Below, in pieces: positions 1 through 8,056 of a stretch of DNA of 64,000 nucleotides. Numbering within the stretch: the first letter of the stretch is position 1; every line of letters begins with the position of its first letter. The stretch is from the NCBI GenBank assembly GCA_027486845.1, contig JAIXOL010000025.1, positions 1 through 64,000 on the forward strand, written 5' to 3'. The notes under the pieces were generated by a model that did no database searches, was not told where the DNA came from, and saw nothing but the letters and a program-made list of their open reading frames with translations. The translations under genes and the position numbers were made by a program. The stretch is from Cytophagaceae bacterium (GTDB lineage: Bacteria > Bacteroidota > Bacteroidia > Cytophagales > Spirosomataceae).

Positions 1-2
1 AT

Positions 3-104
3 TTGATTAGGGGTGTAGGTCTTAAAAACGACCCGATTTCTTGGATGTTTCATAACCCTAAGTTACAAATAAATCTGCAAATAAAAAAGAGACTGCCCTT
101 TTGA
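3..104 (+). other. Possible 3' end of an off-window gene
   Basis: One forward frame is open from the window edge to a TGA at 102-104. Its predicted end is basic and hydrophobic, finishing ...NLQIKKRLPF, and the stop lies in the loop of the terminator at 83-119. This would suit the tail of a gene entering from the left, but 33 codons is too short to prove coding and I do not recognise the sequence. Confidence 0.2.
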
Positions 105-119
105 GACAGCCTCTTTTTT
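83..119. terminator. Bidirectional intrinsic terminator
   Basis: A run of A, the stem GAGACTG (89-95), a loop of 11 nt and CAGCCTC (107-113) are followed by a run of T. The stem has one A-C mismatch. U-tracts are available in both directions, so it can end the minus-strand esterase operon and anything arriving from the left. Confidence 0.75.
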
Positions 120-141
120 TGTTTTTTTGGAGAAATCAAAA

Positions 142-924
142 TTAATCCAAATGTTTGTTAAAGAACAACAATGTATCAGTCAAATGCTCAGTCCAATATT
201 CCCAAGTGTGGCCACCTGTAAATTCTTGATAAATATGTGGTATTTGATAATTTTCAAGTTCTTTTTGTAATTGACGGTTGTATTCAATCAAAATATCATC
301 AGTTCCGCAATCAAACCTAAAAGGAGGGATTAGATTCTTATTTTTCAAAATCCATTCAAAAATACCATCTTTTTCTAAAGCATCGTGTTTTAATTGCTCA
401 AAATCTGCAACAAATTCACCGATTTGATTAAAATGTGTTATTGAAGAAAGTCCAGAAAAAGCCTTAAATACGTTTGGATATTTTGCTCCTAAACGTAACG
501 CTCCAAATCCACCCATCGAAAGACCAGTAATAAAAACTGGTGATTTATCAGTTATTTGTGGATATTGCTCTTTCATCACATTAATTACATCTTCTATAAT
601 CCAACGTTCATAATCAGTAGTTTGATGCTGAATATATCCACTACCATCGGCATATAATCCATCAGATGGCATTGCTAGTATCATTGGCTTTATTTGCTCA
701 GTTTCAATGAGGTTTTGAGCGGTTCTGTGAGCATTTCCTTTGATTGCCCAGGCCCAATGACTTCCGTAAACGCCATGTAATAAAATAACGAGCGGAACAT
801 GCTCGACTACATTTGAGGGAGTATAAATCGTGATATCGGCTCGTTTCTTCAAGGCATTACTTTTAATCGTAATGAAATCTAAGCCGTGAAAAGTAGCTTT
901 TTCGGTGGTGAAAAATTGACTCAT
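142..924 (-). CDS. Alpha/beta hydrolase, esterase D / putative esterase family
   Basis: A 260-residue cytoplasmic serine hydrolase of the putative esterase family (the esterase D / S-formylglutathione hydrolase type). The oxyanion region LLHGVYGS lies near residue 50, the nucleophile elbow GLSMGG places the catalytic Ser at 136, CGTDD supplies Asp209 or 210, and GGHTW supplies His239. There is no signal peptide. It is the last gene of a three-gene minus-strand operon, 9 nt after the alcohol dehydrogenase, and is followed by a terminator. An esterase next to a zinc alcohol dehydrogenase recalls formaldehyde detoxification pairs, but the upstream dioxygenase and AraC regulator suggest a specific catabolic route instead. 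The natural substrate cannot be read from the sequence. Confidence 0.85.
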   Translation of the reverse strand: MSQFFTTEKATFHGLDFITIKSNALKKRADITIYTPSNVVEHVPLVILLHGVYGSHWAWAIKGNAHRTAQNLIETEQIKPMILAMPSDGLYADGSGYIQHQTTDYERWIIEDVINVMKEQYPQITDKSPVFITGLSMGGFGALRLGAKYPNVFKAFSGLSSITHFNQIGEFVADFEQLKHDALEKDGIFEWILKNKNLIPPFRFDCGTDDILIEYNRQLQKELENYQIPHIYQEFTGGHTWEYWTEHLTDTLLFFNKHLD

Positions 925-933
925 TTTATGTTT

Positions 934-2040
934 TTAAAATACGATAACTCCCTTGGCATTATATCCAGCATGCATGTCAGCAAAGGCATTTGATAAATCA
1001 TCGAGTGAATAAGTTTTTGTGACCATCCTATCCAGAATCAATTCTCCTTTGGCGTAGAGGTCTTGCAAAATCGGAAAATCAATTTGCGGTCGAGTTTTAC
1101 CGTAAAGTGGATTAATATAAATTTTGTCCCATTCAAATAAATTCATATCAATCATAATTTCCTTTTCGATACCACTCACTTGCACGGCCATTCCTGCATT
1201 TCGAATCATGGCCAAAGGAGCTGCCCCAAGTTCGGGTATTGCGGTGCATTCAAAGGCGTAATCTGCACCCCGACCGTTAGTCATGGTTTTTACAATTTTG
1301 GCCGCTTCGGTTAAGCCTTTATCGTTTTTTTTTGCTAAAATGGTGTGTGTTGCACCATATTCTTTAGCCATTTCTAGCCTCAAAGGGTTTATATCTACTG
1401 CGATGATTTTGCCTGCACCCGAAATTCTTGCTCCTTGGATAACATTCAAGCCAACGCCTCCCGTACCCAACACTACCACTGAACTACCTGCTTTTACCTT
1501 GGCAGCATTTACCACTGAACCATAACCTGTCATAACCCCACAGCCGACAATAGCTGCCGACGAAAATGGCATTTCGACATGTATTTTCACACAAGCAGCT
1601 TCTCTAACGAGTGTGTATTCCGACATTGTGCCTAAACTAAATGCCCGTTCGATTGGTTTGTTCTTCCACGAAGTTGAATTAAAAGTAGCGTGTCCTTCAC
1701 TTAATTTATTTCCTGCCGTTACGGCTGAGTTTCTTTCGCAAATATGCTGATTTCCCTCTTGGCACTGAAAGCATTCATAGCATGGTATCGCCCAATTAAG
1801 CATAACTTTATCACCTACTTTGAGTGATTTTACATTTGCTCCGACTTGCTTTATAATCCCTGCACCTTCGTGTCCCATTACCAATGGTTTGCCCCACGAT
1901 TGAGAGTCCCAATCGGTGTGGCAAATTCCTGCAGCTTTTATTTCAACCAAAACCTCATCACCTTGTGGCTCAGTAACTAATATTTTTTGGATGGAAAAAC
2001 TGCCTTTTCCATTGGCAATAGCGGCTTTACAATGTATCAT
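934..2040 (-). CDS. Zinc-dependent alcohol dehydrogenase (MDR family)
   Basis: A 368-residue medium-chain dehydrogenase. The catalytic zinc ligands are visible as Cys40 (GICHTD), His57 with Glu58 (GHEGAG) and Cys167 (GCGVMTGYG). The structural-zinc lobe has four cysteines at 87, 90, 93 and 101. A Rossmann motif GTGGVG follows near residue 193 and an acidic residue (VDIN) at the next strand suggests NAD. The architecture matches class I/III alcohol dehydrogenases. Its ATG overlaps the stop of the upstream dioxygenase gene by 4 nt (ATGA), so translation is probably coupled, and the esterase follows after 9 nt. It probably oxidises an alcohol or hemiacetal made by the neighbouring enzymes; this last point is inference. 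Confidence 0.92.
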   Translation of the reverse strand: MIHCKAAIANGKGSFSIQKILVTEPQGDEVLVEIKAAGICHTDWDSQSWGKPLVMGHEGAGIIKQVGANVKSLKVGDKVMLNWAIPCYECFQCQEGNQHICERNSAVTAGNKLSEGHATFNSTSWKNKPIERAFSLGTMSEYTLVREAACVKIHVEMPFSSAAIVGCGVMTGYGSVVNAAKVKAGSSVVVLGTGGVGLNVIQGARISGAGKIIAVDINPLRLEMAKEYGATHTILAKKNDKGLTEAAKIVKTMTNGRGADYAFECTAIPELGAAPLAMIRNAGMAVQVSGIEKEIMIDMNLFEWDKIYINPLYGKTRPQIDFPILQDLYAKGELILDRMVTKTYSLDDLSNAFADMHAGYNAKGVIVF

Positions 2041-2843
2041 TTGCTATAAATTACAGGGTTTAAATAAGTATCAATCACTTCTCCAACTTTCGCTCCAGGG
2101 CACCATACTTCCCAATCTTTTTTCTGATTTTCGTTTTCTGGCTCTTTCAAAATCATGTCCCTGTCCATATAAATCATCGTCATAACTTTGCGTACTTCGT
2201 CAGTATTGTTTGCTCCTGCACGGTGAAAAATCCAACCCGAATGAAAACTAACTTCACCCAAATCAAAAGGTTCGATTATGTGTTTGAAGTCTGTTACTCT
2301 CAGCTTTTGTTGAATCTTTTGTTCACTATCATCACTGATTGCCAGTTCTCGCCCTTCAACAATCGTATGGCTACCGGCACTAAATTCTAAAGGCCCCATT
2401 TCAAGCGGAACAGGCTGTAACGGAATCCAAGCTGTTACGGTTTTGTCAGAATTTAGTGGCCAATAATATTGGTCAGCATGCCACGGTGTTATACCGCCTC
2501 CTGCTTCTTTAAAAAGTGCTTGATCATGGTAAAGTCTTGCACCATCGGCTTGCATCAATTCGGCAGCAATCTGCCCCAAGCGTTTGCTTAATACAAATTC
2601 TTTGCAGGTTTCGTCTTCACGCCAAAGATTAAAAATTTGAAGAAACGCCTTCCCGTAAGTATCTCTCTGATCGATTGGCTTATCCTGCTTGTTAATTTCA
2701 TTTACTTTTCGAGTGATTGCCTCGCCGTAATATGTCAAAGTTTCTTCATCTAATACATTTTTTAGTTTGACAAAGCGATTTTTTTGATAAAACGCAATGG
2801 CTTCGGCTTGTAGTTCATAAGTTTCGTTTAAAAGATTTTTCAT
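2037..2843 (-). CDS. Phytanoyl-CoA dioxygenase (PhyH) family oxygenase
   Basis: A 268-residue Fe(II)/2-oxoglutarate-dependent oxygenase. The metal-binding triad is His122 and Asp124 (WHADQYYW) plus His207 (GWIFHRAG), and Arg218 is placed to bind the 2-oxoglutarate carboxylate. Members of this family in bacteria hydroxylate varied small molecules, so the substrate is open. It is the first gene of the operon with the alcohol dehydrogenase and the esterase, and is transcribed away from the AraC-type regulator across a 136-nt gap. That layout suggests the regulator controls the operon. Hydroxylation followed by oxidation and ester hydrolysis is a reasonable pathway, but it is inference. Confidence 0.9.
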   Translation of the reverse strand: MKNLLNETYELQAEAIAFYQKNRFVKLKNVLDEETLTYYGEAITRKVNEINKQDKPIDQRDTYGKAFLQIFNLWREDETCKEFVLSKRLGQIAAELMQADGARLYHDQALFKEAGGGITPWHADQYYWPLNSDKTVTAWIPLQPVPLEMGPLEFSAGSHTIVEGRELAISDDSEQKIQQKLRVTDFKHIIEPFDLGEVSFHSGWIFHRAGANNTDEVRKVMTMIYMDRDMILKEPENENQKKDWEVWCPGAKVGEVIDTYLNPVIYSK

Positions 2844-2979
2844 TGCTTAGATTTATTTATTTAGATTTGATGCAAAGTAGATTAAATTTTATGTCCTATG
2901 GTTTGATTTTTTTTTCATATAATTGTCTTTTATTATCTTAAATTATGATAAATAAGTTTGGGAAAGAGAAAATGAAACT
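2844..2979. promoter_or_regulatory. Divergent control region, PhyH operon / araC-type gene
   Basis: This 136-nt AT-rich gap separates two divergent units. On the plus strand TAAGTTTG at 2953-2960 fits the Bacteroidota -7 box, 20 nt before the araC-type ATG; no good -33 box is seen. A three-codon reading frame (ATG at 2972, stop TGA 2981-2983) overlaps the regulator start. The binding site of the regulator was not identified. Confidence 0.45.
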
Positions 2980-3852
2980 ATGAAAGCAGTTTTTGAGCAA
3001 TTAAGCACCGAACAGTCAAGTTCATTTATCCTCCGACAATTCGATGTTCCAAAGTTTGAAGCTCCTTTTCATTTCCATCCAGAATATGAACTGACCTTAA
3101 TTTTGAAAGGTGAAGGGCAACGCTATATTGGCCAGCAAGTGAATGAGTTTGTTGCGGGAGATTTGGTTTTTTTAGGGGCTAATTTGCCTCATTGTTGGGT
3201 AAATCAACCGATTGAGAATGAAAATGCTTCTGCCATTGTGATACAATTTGGAGAGTTATTTTTGGGTAAAGGTGTTGGTGATTTACCAGAAATGAAAAAA
3301 GTGAAAGCTTTTTTAGAAAAATCAAAATCTGGTTTTGAAATAGTTGGTAATACAAAGGAAACGCTCACCCAAAAGATAATAGGATTACAGCATAATTCGC
3401 CGCTGCAAAAAATAGCTGGTTTATTAGAAATTTTCGATATTCTCAGTCAAACTACTGAAGTTATTACGATTGATGATTTTTTTTTCGAGCATAGATACAA
3501 TCAATCAGAAACTGCTCGTTTTCAAAAGATTTTTTCGTTTTTGATTGAGAACTTTAAAGAAGAAATTAACCTTGAGCAAATTGCTAATATTGCAGATTTA
3601 TCGCCAACTTCATTTTGTAGATATTTCAAAAATATTACAAAAAAAACGTTTGTAGAGGTTTTGATTGAGTTTAGGCTACAGTTTGCTTGTCAGTTGCTCA
3701 ACAAAACGGATTTGCCAATTCAACAAGTGGCATTTGAAAGCGGTTTTGGCGATGTTCCGTATTTCAATAAGTTATTCAAAAAGTACAAAAATACTACGCC
3801 AAAAGAATGGCGAAGTAGGGAATTTCGGTTTTCATCAAAATCTCAAAAATAA
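2980..3852 (+). CDS. AraC family transcriptional regulator with cupin sensor domain
   Basis: A 290-residue regulator. Residues about 10-100 form an AraC-type cupin; the segment FHFHPEYELTLIL carries the histidines typical of the ligand pocket. Residues about 185-285 form the double helix-turn-helix DNA-binding domain, including LSPTSFCRYFK and the second helix region AFESGFGDVPYFNKLFKKY followed by TPKEWR. Genes of this layout respond to small metabolites such as sugars or organic acids. It is divergent from the dioxygenase operon and is directly abutted by the small downstream gene at 3853, so both are probably one transcript. The effector is unknown. Confidence 0.92.
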   Translation: MKAVFEQLSTEQSSSFILRQFDVPKFEAPFHFHPEYELTLILKGEGQRYIGQQVNEFVAGDLVFLGANLPHCWVNQPIENENASAIVIQFGELFLGKGVGDLPEMKKVKAFLEKSKSGFEIVGNTKETLTQKIIGLQHNSPLQKIAGLLEIFDILSQTTEVITIDDFFFEHRYNQSETARFQKIFSFLIENFKEEINLEQIANIADLSPTSFCRYFKNITKKTFVEVLIEFRLQFACQLLNKTDLPIQQVAFESGFGDVPYFNKLFKKYKNTTPKEWRSREFRFSSKSQK

Positions 3853-4308
3853 ATGCTAAGAGAATATATTAATTTACAAGAACTCGAAGGGAAATGGCAT
3901 ATAATTTTAACAAATTTTCCGATGTGGTTGAAGGGTGATAAAAAAAATCCGAATTTTAACTACAAAATAGCCGAAAGAGATAGCGTTATGGGATTAATAG
4001 ATGAGGTGAAATACAAACAAAATGGCCAAACAAAATCAATCAATGGTTTTGATAAACCACTAAACATTGAAAATACTTCTTTTGAGTGGCGTGGAAATGG
4101 CTTTCTTTTACTTTTGTCAAGTAAATGGCAGATTTTGAATGTGGATTCAACCAAACAATGGGCAATTATCTATTTCGAGTCAACACTTTTTACACCCAAA
4201 GGCTACGATGTAATCTGCCGAGATACACAACCAAGCAGTTTAATAATGAGAAACGTAGAGGAAAAGCTACGAGTACTAAAAATTAACGATAAGCTGATTA
4301 ATTTATAA
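3853..4308 (+). CDS. Small lipocalin-like protein
   Basis: A 151-residue cytoplasmic protein with no signal peptide. It begins with ELEGKWHIILTNFPMW and contains alternating strand-like segments, a central FEWRG, and the later run KQWAIIYFESTLFTPKGYDVICRD, which together resemble the small beta-barrel lipocalin-like proteins found in Bacteroidota. The ATG starts on the base after the stop of the AraC-type gene, so the two are almost certainly cotranscribed. It may bind the same small molecule as the regulator or its operon, but this is speculation. The family assignment is moderate only. Confidence 0.6.
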   Translation: MLREYINLQELEGKWHIILTNFPMWLKGDKKNPNFNYKIAERDSVMGLIDEVKYKQNGQTKSINGFDKPLNIENTSFEWRGNGFLLLLSSKWQILNVDSTKQWAIIYFESTLFTPKGYDVICRDTQPSSLIMRNVEEKLRVLKINDKLINL

Positions 4309-4342
4309 AAAAACGAAGCCAAATATTGATTGGCTTCGTTTG
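4304..4342. terminator. Bidirectional terminator between convergent genes
   Basis: A perfect 12-bp stem, AAACGAAGCCAA (4311-4322) and TTGGCTTCGTTT (4330-4341), encloses a 7-nt loop. The A run at 4307-4313 gives a strong U-tract for the minus-strand amidohydrolase ending at 4379; the T run for the plus-strand gene is weaker. Confidence 0.85.
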
Positions 4343-4378
4343 AATAACCTGCCTTTTGGAGGTTTAGGATGCTTAAAA

Positions 4379-5800
4379 CTATTTTCTATAATCTAAGGCT
4401 GGTTTTCTATCGCCAACCATCGCTTGGTATTTGAATTCTTTTGTACCACGAGCTTTTTCAAACTCTATCTTTGCGTCTTTTAGTGTCTGCGGACTTTCAA
4501 AAAGGTCTGTTACAGTCAATGCCATTGTTTTTGCTGCATTTACCATTCCTTTTCTACCGATGCTCATACCGCCAGCCGCAACAGCTTGCCAACTATGAGC
4601 AGGTGTGCCCGGAACCCATGTTGCGGTTGTCAGACCAACAGTTGGAACCGTCCAGCTTACGTCACCAACATCAGTTGAGCCACCGCCACCTTTTTCTACC
4701 GCCAAAGGTTTAACACCAGTACCATCTTCATATTTTATACTTTCTAATCCTAAACTTTTACTAATTTTTTCAGCAAATGCTTTTTCTTCAACGGTATAAT
4801 TTAATCCGCCAACTTTGGTTAAATTTGCGTGCATGACTTTAGCAAGTGTTTCGTTGGGCAATAATTCATAAGTACCACCTGTCAATTCCCAGTCTACACG
4901 AGTACCAGTGCCCATTGCTGCACCTTTAGCTGCATTTTCAATTCTAGACCATACATCCATTACATCGCTTCTTCTTGGGCTACGTGCATAATAATAAACT
5001 TCTGCAAAATCAGGAACAACGTTCGGGGCTTTTCCTCCATTCGTAATTACATAGTGAATACGAGTATCAGATGGCACATGTTCACGGAGCATATTAACCA
5101 TATTATCCATCGCTTCTACACCATCCAGTGCCGAACGACCTTTTTCGGGCGAAGCAGCTGCATGAGCCGAAACACCATAAAAACGAAATTTTCCTGATTT
5201 ATTGGCCAAAGAAGTACCAAAACTTGCACTATTCGAAGAGCCTGGATGCCAATGTACGACCGCATCAACATCATTAAAAAGTCCTTCACGCACCATGTAA
5301 ACTTTTCCTGAGCCACCTTCCTCGGCAGGAGTTCCATAAAAACGAAGTGTACCTTTTAAATTATTGGCCTTAATGTATTCTTTTACGGAGATGGCTGCTG
5401 CAGCTGATGCCGTGCCAAATAAATGATGTCCGCAGGCGTGACCAGCAATTCCGCCAATTGATTTTTGGTCTGCGGTTGAATCTTGTGATAAACCTGGTAA
5501 GGCATCAAACTCGCCTAAAATTCCGATAATTGGTTTTCCTTCACCAAAAGTTGCAGTGAATGCTGTTGGAATTCCCGCTACACCTTTTTCGATTTTAAAA
5601 CCTTCTTTACTAAGGGTTTCTTGTAATAATGCCGAGCTTTTTGTTTCTTGATAACCTACTTCGGCATAATTCCAGATTTGTTTGGCAATTTTGCCATAAT
5701 ACATTTCTTTTTTGCCGATATTTTCGAGCATTTTTTCTTTGGGTGATTGGGCAAAAACACTCGCACTAATGAGAGAGCATAAAAAAAAGAGTTGCTTCAT
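4379..5800 (-). CDS. Secreted M20 family amidohydrolase, AbgB-like
   Basis: A 473-residue zinc peptidase/amidohydrolase with a Sec signal peptide (KQLFFLCSLISASVFAQ, cleavage near residue 18). Metal-binding and catalytic residues are in GHACGHH (121-126, with Cys123), PAEEGG (Glu160 and Glu161) and the VVHWHPG stretch near 183-186. The family includes aminobenzoyl-glutamate hydrolase subunit AbgB and amino-acid amidases that release acyl groups from amino acids. The central dimerisation domain is present (FYGVSAHAAASPEKGRSALD). It stands alone on the minus strand, with its own terminator at 4311-4341. The periplasmic location suggests salvage of amide-linked nutrients; the exact substrate cannot be told. 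Confidence 0.88.
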   Translation of the reverse strand: MKQLFFLCSLISASVFAQSPKEKMLENIGKKEMYYGKIAKQIWNYAEVGYQETKSSALLQETLSKEGFKIEKGVAGIPTAFTATFGEGKPIIGILGEFDALPGLSQDSTADQKSIGGIAGHACGHHLFGTASAAAAISVKEYIKANNLKGTLRFYGTPAEEGGSGKVYMVREGLFNDVDAVVHWHPGSSNSASFGTSLANKSGKFRFYGVSAHAAASPEKGRSALDGVEAMDNMVNMLREHVPSDTRIHYVITNGGKAPNVVPDFAEVYYYARSPRRSDVMDVWSRIENAAKGAAMGTGTRVDWELTGGTYELLPNETLAKVMHANLTKVGGLNYTVEEKAFAEKISKSLGLESIKYEDGTGVKPLAVEKGGGGSTDVGDVSWTVPTVGLTTATWVPGTPAHSWQAVAAGGMSIGRKGMVNAAKTMALTVTDLFESPQTLKDAKIEFEKARGTKEFKYQAMVGDRKPALDYRK

Positions 5801-5909
5801 AATGTTTTAAAAAATTGGTTAATTGTTAGATTTTTAATTAATAGCTAATAGTCGAAAGTTATAAAAACCCAAGATAAAGGACTTTTGATTATATTCTATT
5901 GACTATCAA

Positions 5910-6752
5910 TTACTTAAAAATTTCTTTTTTTACCAAATCGGGTCTCGAACTTGAAATTAAATGACCTGATTCTGGAATAAATATAAATTTAGCATTTTTT
6001 CCGATAAGCATCTTTTTTGCGAACGAAAAATTTGTTGTATCCACAATCCAATCTTTTCCTCCAACCATTACTGTTACATCTGATTGGATTTTTTTCCAAT
6101 CATTTTTAAGTATTTTCAACTCTTTTATATGTGCGTATTTTTCATCAGTTGCGGTATTCATTCGTTCAGGCAAAAACCAACGAACTAAAAAAACTTTACC
6201 TAGCTTCGAAAACCACCAAAACTTCTCAGTGTCGGGGTCGATAGCAGGTGAAAGCAATATAATTTTTTCGATTTTATTAGGATACATTGCTGCTAATTTC
6301 GCAGCAACTGGAGCTCCATAAGAACGACCTATTACAATCGCTTTTTTATTAGAGTGATTGCTTTTTAAGGCGAAAATTATACTTTTTGCTTGTTCTTCTA
6401 AACTATACAAATTCTTTTTTGGTCGCTTTTGTGATTTGCCATAACCTGGGCGGTCAACAGAAATAAGATGAAATTTATGTTGAAGTAAACTATCATCCAA
6501 TAAGTTTAGGTAGCCGTCCCACGAGCCTGGAGCTCCATGTACAAATAATACGGGTTGGGCAGTGTCGACGCCAAAAGTTACATAATGAAGTTTCGTTGTG
6601 TCATTTTCTATGACGTGAAACAAAGGTTTCGAAACTCTGTTGGTATAATGAGTTTTCAACTCTTTTTCGGTTAAAATCCATCGGCTGAAACACGAAGTAA
6701 AAATTATGCTTAAAGAAAGAAATATAAAAATGAATTTTAGAGGAGATTTCAC
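5910..6752 (-). CDS. Lipoprotein alpha/beta hydrolase
   Basis: An alpha/beta fold hydrolase of about 280 residues. VHGAPGSWDGY gives the oxyanion region, GRSYGAPVAA the nucleophile elbow, and PESGHLIS the catalytic His near the C-terminus; GGKDWIVD supplies the acid. I chose a GTG start at 6752, because it leaves a classical lipoprotein signal peptide with a lipobox ending in FTSC; the reading frame is open further upstream to a TTG at 6782. The product is therefore probably anchored in a membrane facing the periplasm. It lies 62 nt downstream of dprA on the same strand. The substrate is unknown. Confidence 0.8.
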   Translation of the reverse strand: MKSPLKFIFIFLSLSIIFTSCFSRWILTEKELKTHYTNRVSKPLFHVIENDTTKLHYVTFGVDTAQPVLFVHGAPGSWDGYLNLLDDSLLQHKFHLISVDRPGYGKSQKRPKKNLYSLEEQAKSIIFALKSNHSNKKAIVIGRSYGAPVAAKLAAMYPNKIEKIILLSPAIDPDTEKFWWFSKLGKVFLVRWFLPERMNTATDEKYAHIKELKILKNDWKKIQSDVTVMVGGKDWIVDTTNFSFAKKMLIGKNAKFIFIPESGHLISSSRPDLVKKEIFK

Positions 6753-6844
6753 TTTAATAGCTAATTGACTGATTATAAACAATGATTACAGTCATATTAA
6801 CACAATTTGATACTAAATCGTTTGAATGAAACAGAAAATTAAAA

Positions 6845-7948
6845 TTACTTTAGGCCAAATTTCTTTCCAGGCATTGCTTTGATGATTCCTTGAAATTCGA
6901 GATTGAGTAGGAGCGAAGCTAACCGGTTGAGTGGAACTTGAGTTTGCCAACTGAGTTCATCAATTTGCAATTCTCCATTAGTGCGAAGGTGAGAAATTAC
7001 GTGTGCTTCTTCGTCGGTAAACATACTTAAATCAACGTCGTTTTTCTTGAATTTGATTTTGTCTGGATTTTCCTCTAAATCCCAATTAAGCGTTTCTACG
7101 AGGTCGTTAATTTGAGTATAAATGTTAGCTTTATTTTGTTGAATTAGTTTATTGCATCCTTCTGAAGCTTTGTTTGCCAGCGTCCCTGGTACGGCAAAAA
7201 CTTGACGATGATAGTTATTTGCAAATTCAGCAGTTACCAAAGAACCTCCTTTTGCAGCTGATTCAATAACAATTGACGCATCACTTAAGCCAGCGATGAT
7301 TCTATTTCGAGATAAAAACATATTTCTAATGGGCTGTTTTCCAAATGGATGCTCTGAAATTATTCCACCATTGGATGTAATTTGATCAATGTATTTTTCG
7401 TGCTGCGAAGGATAAATAACGTCAATTCCACTTGCCATAACGGCAATCGTTGGTAGCCCAAAATCAATCGCAGCTTTGTGAGCTGTAATATCTATTCCGT
7501 AGGCTAAACCACTTACAATCAGAGGGTTATAGTTTTTTGATTGCTCGACTATGCTTTTTGTTACTTTTTTGCCATAGTCAGTAGCTTGACGAGTACCAAC
7601 AATACCTATTGAGCGAAAATGGTCTAAACTGGCACTTCCTTTATAATACAAAACTGCAGGTGCATCATAAAGGGGTTTTAGACGTGAAGGGTAATTTTTA
7701 TCCGTAGAAAAGAAAAGTTGAGCACCTTGCTTTTCGGCATTTATAAGCGTTTTTTCAGCATCAGAAATTAGTTCTTTGTTCTTCAATCCTTCAATAACCA
7801 CTCGACCAACACCTGAAATTTTAAATAATTTATCGGTTTTTGCCTTGAAAACATTCTCCGCTGAACCACAATAGCTAATCAATTGTCGGAAAAATACGCT
7901 TCCAACTCCTTCAACATTTGACAATGCAATCTGATAAATTTTTTCCAT
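6845..7948 (-). CDS. dprA: DNA-processing protein DprA
   Basis: A 367-residue DprA/Smf protein, which loads RecA onto incoming single-stranded DNA during transformation. An N-terminal helix-hairpin-helix region (about 1-60) precedes the Rossmann-like DprA fold, recognisable by GIVGTRQATDYG, VSGLAYGIDITAHKAA, VMASGIDVIYPSQH and FLSRNRIIAGLSDA. The last 60 residues form a winged-helix domain (LQIDELSWQTQVPLNRLASLLLNLE). The length is normal. Neighbours on both sides are unrelated enzymes on the same strand. DprA is widespread in Bacteroidota, so its presence alone does not prove natural competence. Confidence 0.95.
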   Translation of the reverse strand: MEKIYQIALSNVEGVGSVFFRQLISYCGSAENVFKAKTDKLFKISGVGRVVIEGLKNKELISDAEKTLINAEKQGAQLFFSTDKNYPSRLKPLYDAPAVLYYKGSASLDHFRSIGIVGTRQATDYGKKVTKSIVEQSKNYNPLIVSGLAYGIDITAHKAAIDFGLPTIAVMASGIDVIYPSQHEKYIDQITSNGGIISEHPFGKQPIRNMFLSRNRIIAGLSDASIVIESAAKGGSLVTAEFANNYHRQVFAVPGTLANKASEGCNKLIQQNKANIYTQINDLVETLNWDLEENPDKIKFKKNDVDLSMFTDEEAHVISHLRTNGELQIDELSWQTQVPLNRLASLLLNLEFQGIIKAMPGKKFGLK

Positions 7949-8056
7949 GTATATAGTGGTGAATTGGTTATTGGGAACGTTTTTTTTATTTTTAAATTAG
8001 CAAAATTGTAATTAGCAATTCGTTTTTTCAATTTCAAAAATTAATCGAACCAAAAA

